This document shows, one piece after another, positions 5,354-7,051 of a stretch of DNA of 7,051 nucleotides. The DNA is from Puniceicoccaceae bacterium (GTDB taxonomy: Bacteria > Verrucomicrobiota > Verrucomicrobiia > Opitutales > Coraliomargaritaceae). Location: assembly GCA_003567255.1 (NCBI GenBank), contig PWZW01000067.1, forward strand, positions 1 through 7,051, given 5' to 3'. A program made the translations under genes and the position numbers. The first letter of the stretch is position 1. The number at the start of each line of letters is the position of its first letter. The notes under the pieces are model-generated. The model was given only the letters and a program-made list of their open reading frames with translations, was not told the DNA's origin and made no database searches.

Positions 5354-6624
5354 GCGCTGAACTCCGCAGCCACCGCACAAAACCGCTCGGCGGCGACGCG
5401 CAGCTTATCCGGCGGCAGGGATCCAAAAGCCAAGCGCGCGCAATTTTTCGGTACTCCTTCTGCAAAACAAAGGTCACCGGGTACATAGAGCACTCCGGCG
5501 GCAATACACCGCGCACAAAAATCACTTTCCATCCCCAAATGCATTCCCGCCGGACCACGTAACCAGATAACAAGCCCTCCGGCGGGTCGTTCCCAACGCC
5601 ACCCACTTTGCTGAAGGCCGCCCTTTTCGAGTACTTCATTCAGCATGGTCGCTTTGGCAGCGTAGTGTGCACGTACGCCAGCGAGGTGCTCAGCATAGAA
5701 CCCCTGGGCTAGCACCCGCTCAATAATCGCCTGATTGAAGTGACTGGTTCCAAAATCCTGATGCCCCTTCATGCATAACATTTTCTCCAGCCAAACCGGA
5801 TGGGTGCAGTACCCGAAGCCGACCTTTAGGCCGGTGGCGAAGGGTTTGGTATAGGTGCCCAGATAAAGTTTAGGGAAGGCAGCGAAGGCTTCCATGGAGA
5901 GGATTGAAGGAGCTGGGTGCGGCGCTTCAAAGTAAAGGTCCCGGTAGGCCGCATCCTCAATCACCGGCAGGCAAAACCCCTCCTCGCTCAAGACTCCGGC
6001 CACGGCTGCCTTAGCCACGGCACCCAGAGAGTGGCTGCTGGGATTACAAAAATAGCTGACGAGGTAGATGGCCTTGACGCGGGAGCGCTCTCCGGCGGCG
6101 TCCAGCGCGCGAAGACGCTCCCGCAATCCCTCGGTCAAAATACCTCCGCGCGCATCGCAGGGGATCCCCACGGGACGGAGGCGGAGCCCTTTCAATAACT
6201 CCAGACAGACAAAGTAACTCGGCTCCTCCACCAAGACAATGTCTCCGGGGTCGCAAAGTGCCTGCATCGCGAGGTACAGTGCTTGCTGGGATCCATTGGT
6301 GATGAATACTTTTTCCGGATCCAAACCAGAGGCCTGCTCTCCAGGATGCCCGGCAAGCGCACGGCAGCTCAATGCACGCAACCCTTCACGCCCCCGGTTT
6401 TGCCCATATTGCAAGGGTTCCTCCGGTAGACCTTCGCGGGTTAGTTCGGCCACGATATCCCGGATCATCACCCGTGGTAACACCTCGTTGTCGGTGAACC
6501 CCGCCGCCAGCGAGAGCACGTCAGGGTTGGCCAGTGCGCGCGACATGAGGTCGACGATGATCGGCGGTCGAATCGCCTGGGAGAGTCGGGAGAGCGGAAG
6601 CGGAGTGTATCCTGGTTCAAACAT
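5350..6624 (-). CDS. PLP-dependent class I/II aminotransferase (fold type I)
   Basis: This is a 424-residue cytoplasmic enzyme that transfers amino groups between an amino acid and a 2-oxo acid using pyridoxal phosphate. Visible hallmarks are LQYGQNRG (71-78, active-site Tyr73), NGSQQAL (110-116, phosphate loop), EPSYF (124-128), FCNPSS (192-197, Asn194 in the place of the NPTG Asn), IEDAAY (222-227, Asp224 for the ring nitrogen and Tyr227), GTYTKPFATGLKVGF (256-270, Schiff-base Lys260) and ARLAF (396-400, Arg397 for the substrate carboxylate). The order and length fit the 2-aminoadipate/kynurenine aminotransferase-like group, which also forms the catalytic half of MocR regulators. No DNA-binding domain is fused here. 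The substrate cannot be read from sequence. ATG at 6624 is chosen; the upstream in-frame TTG at 6660 lies inside a strong hairpin and is unlikely to be used. The usual phosphate-binding Arg after the Lys appears to be Lys267. Confidence 0.93.
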   Translation of the reverse strand: MFEPGYTPLPLSRLSQAIRPPIIVDLMSRALANPDVLSLAAGFTDNEVLPRVMIRDIVAELTREGLPEEPLQYGQNRGREGLRALSCRALAGHPGEQASGLDPEKVFITNGSQQALYLAMQALCDPGDIVLVEEPSYFVCLELLKGLRLRPVGIPCDARGGILTEGLRERLRALDAAGERSRVKAIYLVSYFCNPSSHSLGAVAKAAVAGVLSEEGFCLPVIEDAAYRDLYFEAPHPAPSILSMEAFAAFPKLYLGTYTKPFATGLKVGFGYCTHPVWLEKMLCMKGHQDFGTSHFNQAIIERVLAQGFYAEHLAGVRAHYAAKATMLNEVLEKGGLQQSGWRWERPAGGLVIWLRGPAGMHLGMESDFCARCIAAGVLYVPGDLCFAEGVPKNCARLAFGSLPPDKLRVAAERFCAVAAEFSA

Positions 6625-6633
6625 AGAGGGTTT

Positions 6634-6669
6634 GCGTGAGGTCTGGCAAAACCTTGCCAAACCTCACGC
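6634..6669 (-). promoter_or_regulatory. Strong hairpin directly upstream of the aminotransferase start
   Basis: GCGTGAGGT (6634-6642) pairs with ACCTCACGC (6661-6669), and TGGCAA (6644-6649) with TTGCCA (6654-6659), around a 4-nt loop. The one odd position (6643/6660) is C-A on the plus strand but a U-G wobble in minus-strand RNA. There the stem is continuous for 16 pairs with a GGUU loop. It ends 9 nt before the aminotransferase ATG at 6624 and would occupy the ribosome-landing region. The U-poor sequence that follows argues against an intrinsic terminator in that direction. Translational control, mRNA protection, or a DNA operator shared with the divergent cupin gene are the options. Confidence 0.6.
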
Positions 6670-6725
6670 TTAATTCTAAAACGCCCGCACTGCAAATTTC
6701 AACCAATCTACAAACCTGCTTCGCC

Positions 6726-7051
6726 ATGAACAAAATCCTCCTTTGCTGTTTAGCTTCGACGATCCTCTCCGCCCTGCTGACGGGCCACTCCGTCACACAA
6801 CCTGAGGCCGGGCAGGTCACCGTGGAGGAGCTGGTGCGCAGCACCACCAGTTGGGACGGCACGCCACTGCCAGCCTACCCAACGACCCCGCCAGAAATCA
6901 CAATCCTGCGCATCACCATCGCACCCGGTACGCAACTGCCGATGCATAAACATCCGGGCATAAACGCAGGCGTCGTCATCAGCGGCGAACTTACGGTCTT
7001 TACCGATGTCGGGGAAACCATTGTGCTTACCGCGGGAGACCCGATCATTGA
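6726..7051 (+). CDS. Exported small cupin-domain protein, N-terminal part (cut by right edge)
   Basis: An open frame from ATG 6726 runs to the window end, giving 108 codons. A hydrophobic N-terminus (MNKILLCCLASTILSALLTG, 1-20) looks like a signal peptide. LLCC at 5-8 lies too near the start to be a convincing lipobox. The mature part begins VTVEELVRSTTSWDGTPLPAYP (31-52) and continues as beta strands ITILRITIAPG (58-68), then the cupin motif 1 region LPMHKHPGINAGVVISGEL (71-89) and VFTDVGETIVLTAGDPII (91-108). His74 and His76 fit the metal-binding HxH of cupins, while the position usually held by Glu is Ala81. The rest of the barrel, including the motif 2 His, lies outside the window. The substrate or function is unknown; small secreted cupins of this kind are often annotated only as cupin-domain proteins. 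No Shine-Dalgarno is visible. The gene is divergent from the aminotransferase gene. Confidence 0.85.
   Translation, partial: MNKILLCCLASTILSALLTGHSVTQPEAGQVTVEELVRSTTSWDGTPLPAYPTTPPEITILRITIAPGTQLPMHKHPGINAGVVISGELTVFTDVGETIVLTAGDPII

Noticed and set aside
6625..6660. TTG start at 6660 for the aminotransferase
   Set aside because: The codon is inside the long hairpin and the extra 12 residues do not resemble the family's N-terminus. ATG at 6624 precedes the typical start.
6239..6673. 144-residue plus-strand frame opposite the aminotransferase start
   Set aside because: Shadow of the minus-strand gene, with no signal peptide, domain motif or ribosome binding site.

Overview
The window looks like chromosomal DNA of a Gram-negative bacterium. 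It encodes a secreted outer-membrane-type protein, a membrane-anchored periplasmic TPR protein, a periplasmic binding protein and an exported cupin. Most genes lack a clear Shine-Dalgarno sequence, the coding regions are moderately GC-rich, and the leftmost protein has an N-terminus reminiscent of beta-barrel proteins from Verrucomicrobiota (Opitutae-like). That lineage is an inference from remembered similarity only, with low to moderate confidence.

Layout: (1) Positions 1-208, minus strand, hold the 5' end of a probable outer membrane beta-barrel gene running off the left edge. (2) Positions 209-622 are a divergent intergenic region with no protein gene. It contains two dyads, an imperfect direct repeat and a hairpin, several of which pair better as RNA from one particular strand. 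(3) Positions 623-3338, plus strand, hold a translationally coupled pair: a single-pass membrane TPR protein followed, with a 23-bp overlap, by a periplasmic sugar-binding-type protein. No permease or ATPase accompanies them. (4) Positions 3339-3415 are a short leader with a possible small upstream ORF and a hairpin, followed by a complete duplicated-ATPase ABC-F protein at 3416-5353. (5) A class I/II PLP-dependent aminotransferase lies on the minus strand (5350-6624). It converges on the ABC-F gene so tightly that the two stop codons share one CTAG. (6) Positions 6625-6725 are a 101-bp divergent spacer with a long hairpin directly in front of the aminotransferase start. (7) Positions 6726-7051, plus strand, hold the start of an exported small cupin protein cut by the right edge.

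The TPR and binding-protein genes probably form one envelope-located functional unit, perhaps ligand sensing or scaffolding rather than import. The ABC-F gene may share their transcript but should act on the ribosome. The aminotransferase and cupin appear unrelated to each other apart from sharing a control region. No tRNA, rRNA, CRISPR array, insertion sequence or phage gene was seen. The most noteworthy elements are the structured leaders and the orphan TPR/binding-protein pair; nothing here proves a new system.
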